Of a stretch of 6,978 nt of DNA, positions 6,100-6,978 are shown piece after piece. The DNA is from SG8-38 sp041576815 (lineage in GTDB: Bacteria > Myxococcota_A > Polyangia > Polyangiales > Houyiibacteriaceae). The notes beneath the pieces were generated by a model. That model did no database searches. It was not told where the DNA came from and saw only the letters and a list, made by a program, of their open reading frames with translations. The stretch lies in assembly GCA_041576815.1 (NCBI GenBank), contig JBFGKE010000074.1, positions 1 through 6,978 of the forward strand, in the 5' to 3' direction. How positions within the stretch are numbered: position 1 is the first letter of the stretch; the number at the start of each line of letters is the position of its first letter. Both the position numbers and the translations under genes were made by a program.

Positions 6100-6978
6100 T
6101 TAAACGCCGAACCGTTCACAATAGCTTTTGAGCGTCTCGCGCACTCGCGCGTCGCTCAACCCGAAGTCGGCGATGTCGTAGACGTGATGGCCATCTTGGT
6201 GGGTCGGGTTTTCTTCGATGCGCTGTGCAAAACGTCGTGCGAGCGCGTCGTTCCATGGCAGGTCGAACTGCCGATAGATGTCGGAGAGCATGCCCATCGG
6301 ATCGGCCACTAGGTCGTGGAGGCGAACGTCGAAGAACCGACTAGCCTCGGCATGGCTGCGCGCACCGAGGCCGCGTTCGATCCCGATACGTGAATACTCC
6401 AACCAGAACTGGCCCACTTCCTCCAGATCGATCCCACCGGGTCGCATCTTGCTGGCGATTCCGGCGTTGAGTGAGCACTGCGAGGCGATGGCGCGCGTTG
6501 GGTTGCGATGCGTATGGATCACGAGCGCATCGGGATAAACAGCTAGGAAGCTATCCAGATGCCAAAGGTGCCACGGGCACTTGAGAAGCCAAGGCAGGCC
6601 GGAACCCTGCGCGGTTAGGATCTGAAGCTGCGTTCGATGCGATTCGTAGATTTCCTGCATCGGCCAAGCCAGCATTCGCCTAGCGTAGGGGAAGAGCCCC
6701 AAACCCATCAGGAACTTCAGCATCATGATTTCGTTCTCGAGCAGAAAGAAGTCCTCTTCTTGTTGATCTGCCGATACCCTGTGGACGTTTGTGAGCTCGG
6801 GCTGGACGAAATGCGAAAACCACATTGGAACGCTCGTTCGCCTTCGACGCCATCCTCGGTCACCCATCAAGTCGTGTTTGCGACCCACCGGGTAGGAGAA
6901 CTCCCACGTGCGTCCAACGCGATAGCTCGAGTCCGCCGCCATCACGTTGTGCAGGAACGTCGTGCCGGTGCGAAACAG
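6100..6978 (-). CDS. PAPS-dependent sulfotransferase family protein (N-terminus beyond right edge)
   Basis: The frame is open from the right edge to a TAA at 6100-6102, giving 292 residues. The window cuts the gene inside the 5'-phosphosulfate-binding loop: the first visible residues read LFRTGTTFLHN, matching the RSGTTxLH loop of Sulfotransfer_3-type enzymes, followed by WEFSYP. The 3'-phosphate-binding motif is also visible: LKCPWHLWHL, then HTHRNPTRAIAS with R158 and S166 (counting from the edge) in the PAPS-contacting positions. The C-terminal part (VRLHDLVADP, IYRQFDLPW, then HQDGHHVYDIADFGL) follows the usual family pattern. Such enzymes move a sulfuryl group from PAPS to a hydroxyl or amine of a small molecule, lipid or glycan; the acceptor cannot be told from sequence. 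GTG and ATG codons at 6945 and 6942 are internal, because they lie after the phosphosulfate loop. The next gene downstream starts 93 nt after the stop. No terminator is evident between them, so co-transcription is possible. Confidence 0.92.
   Translation of the reverse strand: MFRTGTTFLHNVMAADSSYRVGRTWEFSYPVGRKHDLMGDRGWRRRRTSVPMWFSHFVQPELTNVHRVSADQQEEDFFLLENEIMMLKFLMGLGLFPYARRMLAWPMQEIYESHRTQLQILTAQGSGLPWLLKCPWHLWHLDSFLAVYPDALVIHTHRNPTRAIASQCSLNAGIASKMRPGGIDLEEVGQFWLEYSRIGIERGLGARSHAEASRFFDVRLHDLVADPMGMLSDIYRQFDLPWNDALARRFAQRIEENPTHQDGHHVYDIADFGLSDARVRETLKSYCERFGV

Noticed and set aside
1..6978. Mobile elements, CRISPR arrays, tRNA or rRNA genes, phage genes or a dedicated defence system
   Set aside because: No terminal inverted repeats, transposase motifs, regularly spaced repeats or RNA gene signatures were seen. 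The STAND-type ATPase alone is not evidence of a defence role, since its architecture fits a signalling protein.

Overview
The window comes from a GC-rich bacterium. A very long Ser/Thr kinase–ATPase–TPR–nucleotide cyclase fusion, beside a cyclic-nucleotide-binding protein, a PAPS-type sulfotransferase and a small secreted or membrane protein, suits a large-genome, signalling-rich lineage such as the Myxococcota (myxobacteria). That placement is an inference from gene content only. No rRNA, tRNA, CRISPR array, insertion sequence or long repeat is visible.

Layout from left to right: (1) nt 2-250, plus strand: the C-terminal end of a cyclic-nucleotide-binding (CNB) domain protein that enters from the left edge. 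(2) nt 254-4645, minus strand: a 1463-residue protein with a double zinc ribbon, a Ser/Thr kinase, an AAA/STAND-type ATPase, a TPR-like helical array and a class III nucleotide cyclase. It converges on the CNB gene with only 3 nt between the stop codons. (3) nt 4646-4804: intergenic, with a likely promoter for the large gene, two short palindromes and a hairpin followed by a T-run. (4) nt 4805-5461, minus: a protein resembling the PhlG / phloretin hydrolase (DAPG hydrolase) family. (5) nt 5581-6006, minus: a small protein with a signal peptide, a Trp-rich segment and a Gly-rich C-terminal hydrophobic segment, function unknown. (6) nt 6100-6978, minus: a sulfotransferase cut by the right edge inside its PAPS-binding loop.

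The clearest biological theme is at the left. A protein with a nucleotide cyclase domain sits tail-to-tail with a protein whose CNB domain keeps the residues that hold a cyclic nucleotide. They could be a producer and a sensor of the same second messenger. Two details of the large protein stand out. Its kinase domain lacks the usual strand-3 (VAIK) lysine and has a lysine in the glycine loop exactly where eukaryotic WNK kinases carry theirs. Its cyclase keeps both metal-binding aspartates but departs from the adenylate cyclase pattern at the purine-specificity and transition-state positions. Its ATG also sits exactly where transcription would begin from a TATACT box, so its mRNA may be leaderless. 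The four minus-strand genes run in one direction but are separated by gaps, so a single operon is possible but not shown.
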